Positions 42,418 to 50,752 of a stretch of DNA of 64,000 nt are shown here, piece by piece. Position numbers and translations under genes: made by a program. The notes below the pieces were generated by a model. That model did no database searches and was not told where the DNA came from. It was given only the letters and a program-made list of their open reading frames with translations. The DNA is from Pseudonocardia cypriaca (GTDB taxonomy: Bacteria; Actinomycetota; Actinomycetes; Mycobacteriales; Pseudonocardiaceae): positions 1,550,001 to 1,614,000 of the forward strand of contig NZ_VFPH01000002.1 of assembly GCF_006717045.1 (NCBI RefSeq), given 5' to 3'. The first letter of the stretch is position 1; each line of letters begins with the position of its first letter.

Positions 42418-43226
42418 GGCGGGCGCTCCAGTACCTCGCACTGGCCTGCTACGTGGCCTTCCTCGGGTTCCCGCTGCTCTGGCTGCTCGGCACGGCACTC
42501 AAGGACCGTGGCGAGCTGGCCACCGGCGGGCTCGTGCCGCTCTCCCCCACGTTCGAGAACTTCGGCGACGCGGTGCGCCGCGCGGACCTGGTCACGGCCG
42601 CCGGCAACAGCCTCGTCGTCGCGCTCGGCACCACCGCGCTCGTGCTCGTGCTCGCTCTGCCCGCGGCGTACGCGCTCGCCCGCTTCCGCACCCGCCTGAA
42701 GGTCGCGGCCAACGCGTGGGTGCTGGTGAGCCAGGTGTTCCCGGTGATCCTCGTCGTGCTGCCGCTGTTCCTCATCCTGCGGCAGTTCCGCCTGGTCGAC
42801 AGCCTCGTCGGGCTGACGCTCGTGCACGCGGTCTACGCGCTGCCGTTCGCGCTGTGGATGCTGCAGGGCTACATCTCCGCGATCCCCCGTGACGTCGAGG
42901 AGGCGGGCGTGGTGGACGGCGCGGGGCGGGTGCGGGTGCTGGTGAGCATCGTGGCGCCGCTGCTCGCCCCCGGACTGGTCGCCACCGCGATGTTCACGAT
43001 GATCTCCTCGTGGAACGAGTTCTTCTTCGCGCTCGTCCTGATCCAGGACCCGGCCAAGGTGACGCTGCCGCTCACGCTCGCCCGGTTCGTCGGCGCGGAG
43101 GGGCAGGTGCAGCTCGGGGCGCTCGCCGCCGGCGCGCTGCTGGCCACCGTGCCGAGCCTGCTGTTCTTCGCCGCGATACAGCGCAGGTTGGTCTCCGGCC
43201 TGCTCTCCGGCGCCGTCAAGGGATAG
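42414..43226 (+). CDS. Sugar ABC importer permease, MalG/UgpE type
   Basis: 270 residues with six TM helices. GTG start overlaps the previous stop (GTGA). The EAA loop is DVEEAGVVDGAGRVRVLVSIVAPLLAPGL, followed by the typical ISSWNEFFFALVL segment. It pairs with the upstream MalF-like permease. Confidence 0.95.
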   Translation: MRRALQYLALACYVAFLGFPLLWLLGTALKDRGELATGGLVPLSPTFENFGDAVRRADLVTAAGNSLVVALGTTALVLVLALPAAYALARFRTRLKVAANAWVLVSQVFPVILVVLPLFLILRQFRLVDSLVGLTLVHAVYALPFALWMLQGYISAIPRDVEEAGVVDGAGRVRVLVSIVAPLLAPGLVATAMFTMISSWNEFFFALVLIQDPAKVTLPLTLARFVGAEGQVQLGALAAGALLATVPSLLFFAAIQRRLVSGLLSGAVKG

Positions 43227-43234
43227 GAGCATCG

Positions 43235-44509
43235 ATGCTGCGCAGGTTGGGACTCACGGCGGCGGCGGTCCTGCTCGCCGGCTGCGCCACCGCGCCCGTC
43301 GGGCCCGATGTCGACGACGGCGCCGGCCCGATCACGCTGCGGTTCCAGAGCCTCGCGTTCCAGGAGCCGAGCGTCGCCGCGACCGAGCGGATCGTCACCG
43401 CGTGGAACGCCGAGCACCCCGACGTTCAGGTGCAGCTCACCCAGGGCACGTGGGACGCCGTGCACGACCAGCTCGTCACGCAGTTCCAGGGCGGCACGGC
43501 CCCGGACGTCATCCACGACGAGTCGGCCGACATCGCGGGCTTCGCCCGCCAGGGCTACCTCGCCGACCTCGGCCCGCACCTGTCCGGCGAGACCAGGTCC
43601 GGCGTGCCGCAGGGGGTCTGGGACGCGGTCACGGTGGACGGGAAGGTGGTCGCGGCGCCCACGCTGCTGCAGTCCTACGTCGTGTTCGCGAACACCACCG
43701 TCCTCGAACAGGCAGGCGTGACCATCCCGACGAGCCCCACCTGGACGTGGGACGAGCTCGCCGACGCCGCCCGCCGCACCACCAGCCCGGAGCGTGCGGG
43801 GCTGGGCTGGGGCCTGCGGCAGCCGACCGCCACCGTCATGAGCCTGGGGCTGGGCTTCGGGGGCCGCTTCTTCACCGGCAGCGGGGACACGGCTGCCGTG
43901 CAGGTCGGCGACGCCGAGCTGGAGGTGCCGCGCCGGATCCACGAGATGGCCTACACCGACCGGTCCCTCGACCCGACCTCGCTCACCCAGAGCGGATCGG
44001 ACGTGATCACCGGGTTCCTCGCGGGCCGCTACGCCATGGTCGTCGCCGGCAGCTACGTGGCGCAGCAGCTCGCCGAGGCCGCCCCGCCCGGCTTCGCGTG
44101 GCGCGTCCTGCCCGCGCTCGCCGGCACGTCACCGAACCAGGCCGCGAACCCGCAGACCCTCTCCGTGCCCGCCGACAGCCCGCACGTGGAGCAGGCCGCC
44201 GAGTTCATCGAGTTCGTCATGCGACCGGACAACGTCGCGGCGCTGGCGCAGGGCGAGTGGCTGATCCCCGCCTCCCAACCCGCCCGGGACGCGGTCGAAG
44301 CCGCCACCGGCGGGCAGAACGGCTGGGAGCCCACCCTCGACGGTGCGCAGTACCTCACCACCGCCCCCTTCCAGGCCGTTGCCGACTACCCGCAGTGGAA
44401 GGACCAGATCGCCACCCCCGCCCTGCAGCGCTACCTGGGCAACCAGAGCGACCTGCCCACGCTGCAGCGCGAGCTGACGGAAGGCTGGGCCCAGGTCGCC
44501 GGAGGCTGA
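43235..44509 (+). CDS. Sugar ABC importer solute-binding lipoprotein (SBP_bac_1)
   Basis: 424 residues. The signal peptide ends in the lipobox LLAGC (Cys at about residue 17). The SBP family 1 fold has ITLRFQSLAF, the WNAEHPDVQVQLTQGTWDAVHDQLVTQFQGGTAPDVIH region, and FLAGRYAMVVAGSY. AGGAG lies 5 nt before the ATG. The substrate is likely an oligosaccharide or similar. A 72-bp palindrome that begins within its stop codon probably terminates the operon. Confidence 0.94.
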   Translation: MLRRLGLTAAAVLLAGCATAPVGPDVDDGAGPITLRFQSLAFQEPSVAATERIVTAWNAEHPDVQVQLTQGTWDAVHDQLVTQFQGGTAPDVIHDESADIAGFARQGYLADLGPHLSGETRSGVPQGVWDAVTVDGKVVAAPTLLQSYVVFANTTVLEQAGVTIPTSPTWTWDELADAARRTTSPERAGLGWGLRQPTATVMSLGLGFGGRFFTGSGDTAAVQVGDAELEVPRRIHEMAYTDRSLDPTSLTQSGSDVITGFLAGRYAMVVAGSYVAQQLAEAAPPGFAWRVLPALAGTSPNQAANPQTLSVPADSPHVEQAAEFIEFVMRPDNVAALAQGEWLIPASQPARDAVEAATGGQNGWEPTLDGAQYLTTAPFQAVADYPQWKDQIATPALQRYLGNQSDLPTLQRELTEGWAQVAGG

Positions 44510-44579
44510 CTTCACACACCCAGCACCGGCTTCGCACAGGGCCGGCCCTGTGTGAAGTTCGGGCTGGGTGTGTGAAGTC
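44508..44579. terminator. 72-bp palindromic hairpin after the sugar ABC operon
   Basis: Perfect 17-bp outer arms (GACTTCACACACCCAGC at 44508-44524 and its complement at 44563-44579) enclose a second stem (CTTCGCACAGGGCC / GGCCCTGTGTGAAG, one mismatch). The left arm includes the last two bases of the stop codon. It is a likely strong terminator without a U-tract. Apart from this, repeat copy C and the next hairpin, 44510-44931 shows no gene. Confidence 0.8.
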
Positions 44580-44670
44580 GCCATGTTGAGGGGTGCTGCT
44601 CGGGCCTCAGCGGGCCTTCGGGGTGCGCGAGCCCAACCCGTGCGCGACGGGCAACCAGATGCCCGAGACC

Positions 44671-44848
44671 GGCCTCCTGGCGGCGCCGCGCGCCCAAGGG
44701 GCAGGCCCCCGGCCTGCCCCCACCGCATGCCCCAGGGGCCGCAGAGGCTCACAGGTCAAGGGTCGCGAAGCGATCGCGAAGCGACGCCGCAGGCGCCCTT
44801 GAGCTGTGAGGAGCGGCCCCGCACAATGCGCGGCGCCGCCAGGAGGCC
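44671..44848 (+). repeat. Palindrome-rich TIR element, copy C
   Basis: 178-bp element with the same perfect 21-bp terminal inverted repeats as copy B (44671-44691 and 44828-44848) and a near-identical interior. Similarity to B also continues about 40-50 bp to the left. It lies between convergent genes, 33 kb from copies A and B. No transposase or ORF. Confidence 0.9.
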
Positions 44849-44912
44849 TGAAGGGGGACGCTGTGACGATCACCGAGCCCTAAGGCAAGGGGCCGCGCAA
44901 GCCTGTGATCAG

Positions 44913-44960
44913 CGGAAGTGGTGTGAGAGCGTCATATCTGTCGCTCTGACACCACTTCCG
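44913..44960. terminator. Hairpin terminator overlapping the GNAT gene 3' end
   Basis: 19-bp arms (CGGAAGTGGTGTGAGAGCG at 44913-44931 and CGCTCTGACACCACTTCCG at 44942-44960) with one mismatch and a 10-nt loop. The stop codon of the minus-strand GNAT gene lies in the loop, so the last codons form one arm. Confidence 0.75.
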
Positions 44961-45471
44961 GCGATCTTGCCCCGGCCGGCCGATCGGCGACCGCCCCCAG
45001 CGGCTTCGCGAAGTAGCGGCTCGTGGGCGACGCGGCGTAGATGCCGAAGGGCGGCATCGGCTCGTAGCCCGCACTGCTGTAGAGGGCGATGGCCTCGGGC
45101 TGCATCGTTCCGGTCTCCAGGACCATGCGTCGCCGCCCGGCGGCCGCCGCTGCCCGCTCCAGCTCGGCGAGTACGGCCCTGCCGTACCCGCGGCCGCGGT
45201 GCGCCGCCGCGACGTACATCCGCTTGACCTCGGCGTCGCCGTTCCGCAGCGCCGACGACTCCGCCGCGTGCCGCGCCCGCCAGCCGCCGCACGCCACCGG
45301 CTCGCCGTCGACGTACCCGACGAGGAAGAACCCGTCGGGGGCGTCGAACTCGCTCGGGTCGACCACGGTGGCGTCCTCGCTGCCGTAGCGCTCGCGGTAG
45401 ACCTGCTGGACCTCGGCGGTGAGCCGGAGGGAGTCGGGGTGGTCGAAGGCGGTGGGGCGGAGCTCGATCAC
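44932..45471 (-). CDS. GNAT-family N-acetyltransferase
   Basis: 179 residues. The acetyl-CoA pyrophosphate loop (motif A) is VKRMYVAAAHRGRGYGRAVLAELERAA (Q/R-x-x-G-x-G/A form RGRGYG), followed by motif B (IALYSSAGYEPMPPFG). FFLVGYVDGEPVACGGWR is the central strand. The acceptor substrate is unknown. It lies 16 bp downstream of malate synthase on the same strand, so it may be co-transcribed with it. Confidence 0.92.
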   Translation of the reverse strand: MIELRPTAFDHPDSLRLTAEVQQVYRERYGSEDATVVDPSEFDAPDGFFLVGYVDGEPVACGGWRARHAAESSALRNGDAEVKRMYVAAAHRGRGYGRAVLAELERAAAAAGRRRMVLETGTMQPEAIALYSSAGYEPMPPFGIYAASPTSRYFAKPLGAVADRPAGARSPEVVSERQI

Positions 45472-45487
45472 GCCCCGAGCCTACGGA

Positions 45488-47641
45488 TCACCTTCCGCCG
45501 GCCTTGGCCTTCCGCCGCCACGTCGTGAGGACCCGCTCCGTGTAGCCGTTGGGCTCCGTGCGGCCGGTGAAGACGAGCTCCAGCGCCGCCTGGAAGGACG
45601 GGCTCGCGTCGAGGTCCTTCGCCATCGGCTCGTAGCCGGGCTCGCGGGCGTTCTGCTCGTCGACGAGCGCGGCCATCCGCGCGAACGTCTCGCGCACGGT
45701 GGTCTCGTCGACCAGGCCGTGGTGCAGCCAGTTGGCGATGAGCTGGCTGGAGATCCGCAGGGTGGCGCGGTCCTCCATCAGGCCGACGCCCTCGAGGTCG
45801 GGCACCGTCGAGCAGCCGATCCCGAGGCCGACCCAGCGCACGACGTAGCCGAGGATCGACTGGGCGTTGGTCTCCAGCTCGTGTCGCTTGTCGTCGTCGC
45901 TCAGCTCACCGGTGAGCAGCGGCACCTCCAGCAGCTGGCGGCGCGGGGTGTCCCGGCCGGCGAGGGCGCGCTGGCGGGCGGCGACGTCGATCCGCAGGTA
46001 GTGCAGCGCGTGCAGGGTGGCCGCGGTGGGCGAGGGCACCCACGCGGTGTTGGCCCCTGCCTCCGGGTGGGTGCCCTTCGTGGCGAGCAGCTCGGCCATC
46101 GCGGCGGGCTTGGCGAACATGCCCTTGCCGACCTGCGCCTGCCCGACGAACCCGGCGCGCAGGGCCACGTCGACGTTGCGGTCCTCGTAGCCGAGCAGCC
46201 ACGGCGTCGACTTCATGTCGTTCTTGCGGACGACCGGGCCGGCCAGGAAGTCGGAGTGGATCTCGTCGCCGGTGCGGTCGAGGAAGCCGGTGTTCACGAA
46301 CATCACCCGGTCCTGGGCGACCGCGATGCACGCGTCGAGGGTCAGCGAGGTGCGCTTCTCCTCGTCCATGATGCCGATCTTGAGGGTCGCGGGCTCGAGC
46401 CCCAGCGCCTCCTCAACAGCGGCGAACAGCTCGACGGTGAGCGCCACCTCGTCCGGCCCGTGCTGCTTGGGCTTGACGATGTAGACGCTGCCCGCCCGGG
46501 AGTTCGAGTACCGGCCGAGCCCGCGCAGGTCGTGCAGGGCGGCGGTCGCGGAGACGAGCGCGTCGAGCAGCCCCTCGGCGATCGGCTGCCCGTCGACGAG
46601 CACGGCGTCGGTGAACATGTGGTGGCCGCAGTTGCGCACGAGCAGCAGCGAGCGGCCGGGGAGGACGAGCGGTGAGCCGTCGGGCGCGGTGTAGTGGCGG
46701 TCGCCGTTGACGCGCCGCTCGATCGTCTCGCCGCCCTTCTCGAAGGAGGAGACGAGCTCGCCGGTCATCAGGCCGAGCCACGTGCGGTAGGCGAGCGCCT
46801 TGTCCTCGCCGTCGACGGTGGCGACCGAGTCCTCGAGGTCGACGATCGTGGTGACCGCCGCCTCCACCGCAACGTCCGCGATGTCCGCGTGGTGCTGGCG
46901 CCCGACCTGGTGCTCGGGGTCGATCGTCAGCTCGACGTGCAGGTTGTGGTGGCGCAGCAGGATCGCCGCGACGGCGCCCGCGGACCCGCCGCCGCCGTCG
47001 GAACCGCTGCGGTGGCCGGCGAACTGGGCCGCGTGGACGAGACCCGTCTCGCCCGTACCGGTGGCGACGACGAGCCGCCCGTTCTCCACGCGGTACGCGG
47101 TGGCGTCGGCGTGGCTGCCCTGCGTCAGCGGGAAGAACTCGTCGAGCAGCCGGTCGGCCTCCGCGATCACCTGGGCGCCGCGCTTCTCGTCGTAGCCGGG
47201 GGCGAGCTGGTGGTCGAGCGGGAGGGCGTCGGTGCCGTAGAGCGCGTCGTAGAGCGAGCCCCAGCGCGCGTTGGCGGCGTTCAGGGCGTAGCGGGGCACG
47301 GTGGCCGGCACCACGAGCTGCGGGCCCGCGATCTCGGCGATCTCCGGGTCGACGCGCTCGACCTGCACCTCCGGTGAGGCCGGCGGGACCAGGTAGCCGA
47401 TCTCGGTGAGGAACGCCTCGTAGGCCGCTGGGTCTCCCGCGCCGTTCTCGGCGTGCCAGGCGTCGAGGTGGGCCTGCAGCTCGTCACGCCGCTGCAGCAG
47501 CAGCTTGATCCGCCCGTCGAACCGGTCGTGCAGCGCGGCGAGGGTGGACCAGAACCACTCCGGTTCGAGGTCGAGGCCCGTCAGCAGTTCGTCGGCCACG
47601 AACGTCTGCAGCGCGGGGTCGATCTGCAGTGACGCGCTCAT
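45488..47641 (-). CDS. glcB: Malate synthase G
   Basis: 717-residue monomeric malate synthase that condenses glyoxylate with acetyl-CoA to malate. Features include VDLEDSVATVDGEDKALAYRTWLGLM, KPKQHGPDEVALT, MDEEKRTSLTLDACIA, FVNTGFLDRTGDEIHSDF, and CSTVPDLEGVGLMEDRATLRISSQ. Length fits isoform G. GGAGG lies 7 nt before the ATG. The gene is divergent from glcDEF, so glycolate oxidation to glyoxylate and its capture as malate sit together. The leader (47642-47737) contains an unusual A6/T6 run and a palindromic operator candidate. Confidence 0.97.
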   Translation of the reverse strand: MSASLQIDPALQTFVADELLTGLDLEPEWFWSTLAALHDRFDGRIKLLLQRRDELQAHLDAWHAENGAGDPAAYEAFLTEIGYLVPPASPEVQVERVDPEIAEIAGPQLVVPATVPRYALNAANARWGSLYDALYGTDALPLDHQLAPGYDEKRGAQVIAEADRLLDEFFPLTQGSHADATAYRVENGRLVVATGTGETGLVHAAQFAGHRSGSDGGGGSAGAVAAILLRHHNLHVELTIDPEHQVGRQHHADIADVAVEAAVTTIVDLEDSVATVDGEDKALAYRTWLGLMTGELVSSFEKGGETIERRVNGDRHYTAPDGSPLVLPGRSLLLVRNCGHHMFTDAVLVDGQPIAEGLLDALVSATAALHDLRGLGRYSNSRAGSVYIVKPKQHGPDEVALTVELFAAVEEALGLEPATLKIGIMDEEKRTSLTLDACIAVAQDRVMFVNTGFLDRTGDEIHSDFLAGPVVRKNDMKSTPWLLGYEDRNVDVALRAGFVGQAQVGKGMFAKPAAMAELLATKGTHPEAGANTAWVPSPTAATLHALHYLRIDVAARQRALAGRDTPRRQLLEVPLLTGELSDDDKRHELETNAQSILGYVVRWVGLGIGCSTVPDLEGVGLMEDRATLRISSQLIANWLHHGLVDETTVRETFARMAALVDEQNAREPGYEPMAKDLDASPSFQAALELVFTGRTEPNGYTERVLTTWRRKAKAGGR

Positions 47642-47713
47642 GTCTCACCCTCCGGTCGGCAGCCTGCGCACGGCGGGTACCCGCCTGGTGGCTTTTTTAC
47701 CAGACGGACTTGA

Positions 47714-47732
47714 ACTTCCGCATCGCGGAAGT
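47714..47732. promoter_or_regulatory. Candidate operator upstream of glcB
   Basis: Perfect palindrome ACTTCCGCATCGCGGAAGT: 8-bp arms around ATC, 73-91 bp upstream of the malate synthase start and just after the stop of the small membrane ORF. Its position fits a repressor site. Malate synthase and glyoxylate genes are often ruled by IclR- or GntR-type regulators, but no such gene is adjacent. Confidence 0.5.
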
Positions 47733-47737
47733 AAGAC

Positions 47738-47866
47738 TCAGCGTGTGACGACCGCCGTGGGCACGGGCTCGACCGAGGCGGGGCCGACGGCGCCGGTCAT
47801 CGCCAGCCCCACGACTACGGCGGCCACGAGCACGAGGGCCATCTGCAGCTTCCGGCGGGGACCCAC
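47738..47866 (-). CDS. Small single-TM protein, 42 residues
   Basis: GTG start at 47866 with GGGAGG 8 nt upstream. The protein reads MGPRRKLQMALVLVAAVVVG, then LAMTGAVGP and a short tail ending VVTR. A basic N-terminus followed by one hydrophobic segment suggests a membrane peptide or a short secreted product. It lies between the divergent glcB and glcD genes, on the glcB strand. No family is recognised. Confidence 0.5.
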   Translation of the reverse strand: MGPRRKLQMALVLVAAVVVGLAMTGAVGPASVEPVPTAVVTR

Positions 47867-47928
47867 CGCTTCGACCTCCCGAACGATCTGTCGTTGGTTG
47901 GCGCCGGTCCGCGCAGCGGCGAGGACCG

Positions 47929-47946
47929 CGCGATCCCTGGATCGCG
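47929..47946. promoter_or_regulatory. Palindrome upstream of glcD
   Basis: CGCGATCCCTGGATCGCG, 8-bp arms with a 2-bp centre, 50-67 bp upstream of the glcD start, in the divergent glcB-glcD region. It is a possible operator or promoter element for glcDEF. Confidence 0.35.
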
Positions 47947-47995
47947 GACGTAGTCTCCATGGCAGGCGTGGACCCGCGGCGAAGGGGGCCCTTCG

Positions 47996-49450
47996 GTGAG
48001 TCTCGACAGCAGGGTGAGGCGGGCATTCGAGGTGGCGCTCGCCCCGGAGGACGTGATCAGCGACCCGGTCCGGTGCCGCGCCTACGAGTGCGACGGGCTC
48101 ACCGGGTACCGGGTGGTGCCGCAGCTGGTGCTGCTCCCCCGGGACGCGGACCAGGTGGCGGCCGCCGTGCGCGTCTGCGACGAGCACGGCGTGCCGTTCG
48201 TCGCGCGCGGGGCGGGCACCGGGCTCTCCGGCGGCGCGCTGCCCGTGGCCGACGGCGTGGTGATCAGCCTGGCCCGGCTCAAGCGGGTGCTGGAGGTCGA
48301 CCCGGTCGATCGGCGCGCGGTGGTCGAACCGGGCGTCACCAACCTGGAGATCACCGCCGCCGCGGCCCCGCACGGGCTGTACTACGCGCCCGACCCGTCC
48401 AGCCAGCAGGTCTGCACGATCGGCGGCAACGTCGCGGAGAACTCCGGCGGCGCCCACTGCCTCAAGTACGGCTTCACCACCAACCACGTGCTGTCCTGCG
48501 AGGTCGTGCTCCCGGACGGGTCGCTCGTCACGCTCGGCTCCGACACCGGTGAGCAGGCCGGCCCGGATTTGCGCGGGGTGTTCCTCGGTTCAGAGGGCAC
48601 GCTCGGCATCACCACGAAGATCACCGTGCGGCTGCTGCGCACGCCGGAGACGGTGCGCACGCTGCTCGCCGACTTCCCGTCGATCGCGGCGGCGGGTGAC
48701 GTGGTGTCCGACATCGTCGCGGCCGGCATCGTCCCGGCGGCGGTCGAGATGATGGACACGCTCGCCATCGAGGCGGCCGAGGAGGCCGTGCACGCCGGCT
48801 ACACCGTCGGGGTGCCGGCCGCGCTCGTCGTGGAGCTGGACGGGCCCGCCGAGGAGTGCGACGTGCAGTTCGAGCAGGTCAAGCAGATCTGCGACCGCCA
48901 CGGCTGCACGCGCCTGCACATCGCGGGCTCGCCGGAGGAGCGGGCCGCGATCTGGCGGGGGCGCAAGGCCGCGTTCGCGGCGGTCGGCCGCATCTCCCCC
49001 GACTACTTCGTGCAGGACGGGGTCGTGCCGCGCACCCGGCTCGCCGAGGTGCTCGACCGCATCGCCGGCATGGGCGCCGATGCCGGGCTGCGCGTGGCCA
49101 ACGTCTTCCACGCGGGCGACGGGAACCTGCACCCGCTGGTCCTCTACAGCGCCGCGGCGGGCGAGACCGAGCGCGCCGAGAAGCTCTCCGGCGAGATCGC
49201 GGAGCTGTGCGTGGAGCTGGGCGGGTCGCTGTCGGGTGAGCACGGCATCGGCACCGACAAGGCCTGCTCGATGCCGAAGATGTTCGGGGAGGACGACCTC
49301 GCCGTCATGGCCAGGGTGCGGGATGCGTTCGACCCCGACGGGTTGTGCAACCCCGGCAAGGTGCTGCCCACGCCCCGGCTGTGCGGGGAACGCCCTGGCA
49401 AGTACCGGCCGCACCCCCTCGAGGAAGCGGGAGTGATCGAGCGCCTGTGA
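47996..49450 (+). CDS. glcD: Glycolate oxidase FAD subunit GlcD
   Basis: 484-residue FAD-linked oxidase. The FAD_binding_4 domain carries FVARGAGTGLSGGALP and PDPSSQQVCTIGGNVAENSGGAHCLKYG, and the C-terminal FAD-oxidase_C domain has NVFHAGDGNLHPLV and SLSGEHGIGTDKACSM. With GlcE and GlcF it oxidises glycolate (or D-lactate) to the 2-oxoacid and passes electrons to the respiratory chain. GTG 47996 follows GAAGGGGG. The stop overlaps glcE (GTGA). Confidence 0.93.
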   Translation: MSLDSRVRRAFEVALAPEDVISDPVRCRAYECDGLTGYRVVPQLVLLPRDADQVAAAVRVCDEHGVPFVARGAGTGLSGGALPVADGVVISLARLKRVLEVDPVDRRAVVEPGVTNLEITAAAAPHGLYYAPDPSSQQVCTIGGNVAENSGGAHCLKYGFTTNHVLSCEVVLPDGSLVTLGSDTGEQAGPDLRGVFLGSEGTLGITTKITVRLLRTPETVRTLLADFPSIAAAGDVVSDIVAAGIVPAAVEMMDTLAIEAAEEAVHAGYTVGVPAALVVELDGPAEECDVQFEQVKQICDRHGCTRLHIAGSPEERAAIWRGRKAAFAAVGRISPDYFVQDGVVPRTRLAEVLDRIAGMGADAGLRVANVFHAGDGNLHPLVLYSAAAGETERAEKLSGEIAELCVELGGSLSGEHGIGTDKACSMPKMFGEDDLAVMARVRDAFDPDGLCNPGKVLPTPRLCGERPGKYRPHPLEEAGVIERL

Positions 49451-50751
49451 CCACCACGACCAGACTCCGCCCCACCGACCTGCGGTCCCTGCGCGACGCG
49501 GTGCTCGACACCGCGGGCACGATCGGGATCGCGGGCGCAGGCACCGCCGCAGGCTGGGCGGGGACCCTCCGCCCGGTCGACGCGGTGCTCGACACCACCG
49601 GCCTCACCGGGGTGATCACGCACAACCCCGGGGACATGACCGTGTCGGTCCGCGCGGGTACACCGCTGCGGCAGCTCCAGGAGGAACTCGCCCCGCACGG
49701 CCAGCACGTCTCGTTCGACGCCGCGCGCATCGCCGACGGCGCCACCGTCGGCGGGCTGTTCGCCACGGCCGACGCCGGTCCCGCCGCGCTGGTGTTCGGC
49801 TCGCTGCGCGACCTCGTCATCGGGGTGACGATCGTGCTCGCCGACGGCACCGTCGCCCGCAGCGGCGGGCACGTCATCAAGAACGTCGCGGGCTACGACC
49901 TGGCCAAGATCGTGCACGGCTCGTACGGCACGCTCGGTGTGCTCGCCGAGGTGGTGCTGCGGCTGCACCCGATGCCGGCCCGCGCCGCCACCCTCGCCGT
50001 CCACTGCTCGCTCGACGAGGCCGCCGGACACGCGGCCACGGTGCTGGGCGGCCCGTACGAACCCGCGGCCATGGAGTGGACCTCCGACGGCGTGCTCCTC
50101 ATCCGCCTGGAGGGCACGGCCGACGCGCTGGACGCGAGGCTGCTCCGCCTCCGCGAGGCGCTGGGCACGGGAGAACTCCTGGAGCTCCCCTCCCTTTCCG
50201 ACGAACGGCGCGTTCGTCGGATAGGTACCGACGAGAGCGCCGTTCGTCGGGAAGGAACAGAGCGGGGACTGCCCGAGAACCTGGGAACGGGACCAGAGCC
50301 CGGCGACGTGCCCCCCGCGGAACCTGCAGCCCCTCCCTTCGACGAACGGCGCGCTCGTCGGATAGGTACCGACGAACGCGCCGTTCGTCGGAACGCGGCC
50401 TGGGAGCGGCACGCCTCGCTGGTGCGGGGGGTGCCGCGGTTGGCCTCGCTGCGCATCGGCGTGCGGCCGTCGCGGCTGCCCGCCGTGCTCGCGGACCTGC
50501 CCGCCGAGGCGATCACGGCCGGCCTGGGTACCGGCGTCGCCACCGTCGCGCTCCCGACGGAGGCCGTCGGGGCCGCCCATGCACGGGTGCACGCCGCGGG
50601 CGGCACGTCCGTGCTGCGCTCCCGCCCCGCCGAGGCGGACGCCCCCGCGTGGGGGCCGCCTCCGTCCGCGATCGCCGTGCTGCGGGCCGTGAAGGCCCAG
50701 CTCGACCCGCAGGGCCGCTTCGGCCCGGGCCGTTTCGACACCTGGATGTGA
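49447..50751 (+). CDS. glcE: Glycolate oxidase FAD-binding subunit GlcE, with palindromic insertions
   Basis: 434 residues. The FAD_binding_4 half is clear (GAGTAAGWAGTL; ARIADGATVGGLFATADAGP; SGGHVIKNVAGYDLAKIVHGSYGTLGVLAEVVLRLHP), and the end matches GlcE (LRAVKAQLDPQGRFGPGRF). Between about residues 247 and 317 there is an Arg/Glu-rich insertion with two copies of DERR-V/A-RRIGTDE-S/R-AVRR. Each is encoded by a near-perfect DNA hairpin. The insertion keeps the frame and probably forms a surface loop. This makes the protein about 70 residues longer than expected. Confidence 0.9.
   Translation: MTTTTRLRPTDLRSLRDAVLDTAGTIGIAGAGTAAGWAGTLRPVDAVLDTTGLTGVITHNPGDMTVSVRAGTPLRQLQEELAPHGQHVSFDAARIADGATVGGLFATADAGPAALVFGSLRDLVIGVTIVLADGTVARSGGHVIKNVAGYDLAKIVHGSYGTLGVLAEVVLRLHPMPARAATLAVHCSLDEAAGHAATVLGGPYEPAAMEWTSDGVLLIRLEGTADALDARLLRLREALGTGELLELPSLSDERRVRRIGTDESAVRREGTERGLPENLGTGPEPGDVPPAEPAAPPFDERRARRIGTDERAVRRNAAWERHASLVRGVPRLASLRIGVRPSRLPAVLADLPAEAITAGLGTGVATVALPTEAVGAAHARVHAAGGTSVLRSRPAEADAPAWGPPPSAIAVLRAVKAQLDPQGRFGPGRFDTWM
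50198..50250 (+). repeat. Protein-coding palindromic element in glcE, copy 1
   Basis: Perfect 14-bp outer arms (CCGACGAACGGCGC at 50198-50211 and its complement at 50237-50250) enclose an inner TCGTCGG...CCGACGA stem. Translated in frame, it gives the first DERRVRRIGTDESAVR repeat of GlcE. The middle ATAGGTA is shared with copy 2. Confidence 0.9.
50340..50390 (+). repeat. Protein-coding palindromic element in glcE, copy 2
   Basis: Perfect 14-bp outer arms (CGACGAACGGCGCG at 50340-50353 and its complement at 50377-50390) with the same inner stem and ATAGGTA centre as copy 1, and a similar CCCCTCCCTT lead-in. It encodes DERRARRIGTDERAVRR in frame. Confidence 0.9.
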
Positions 50752-50752
50752 G

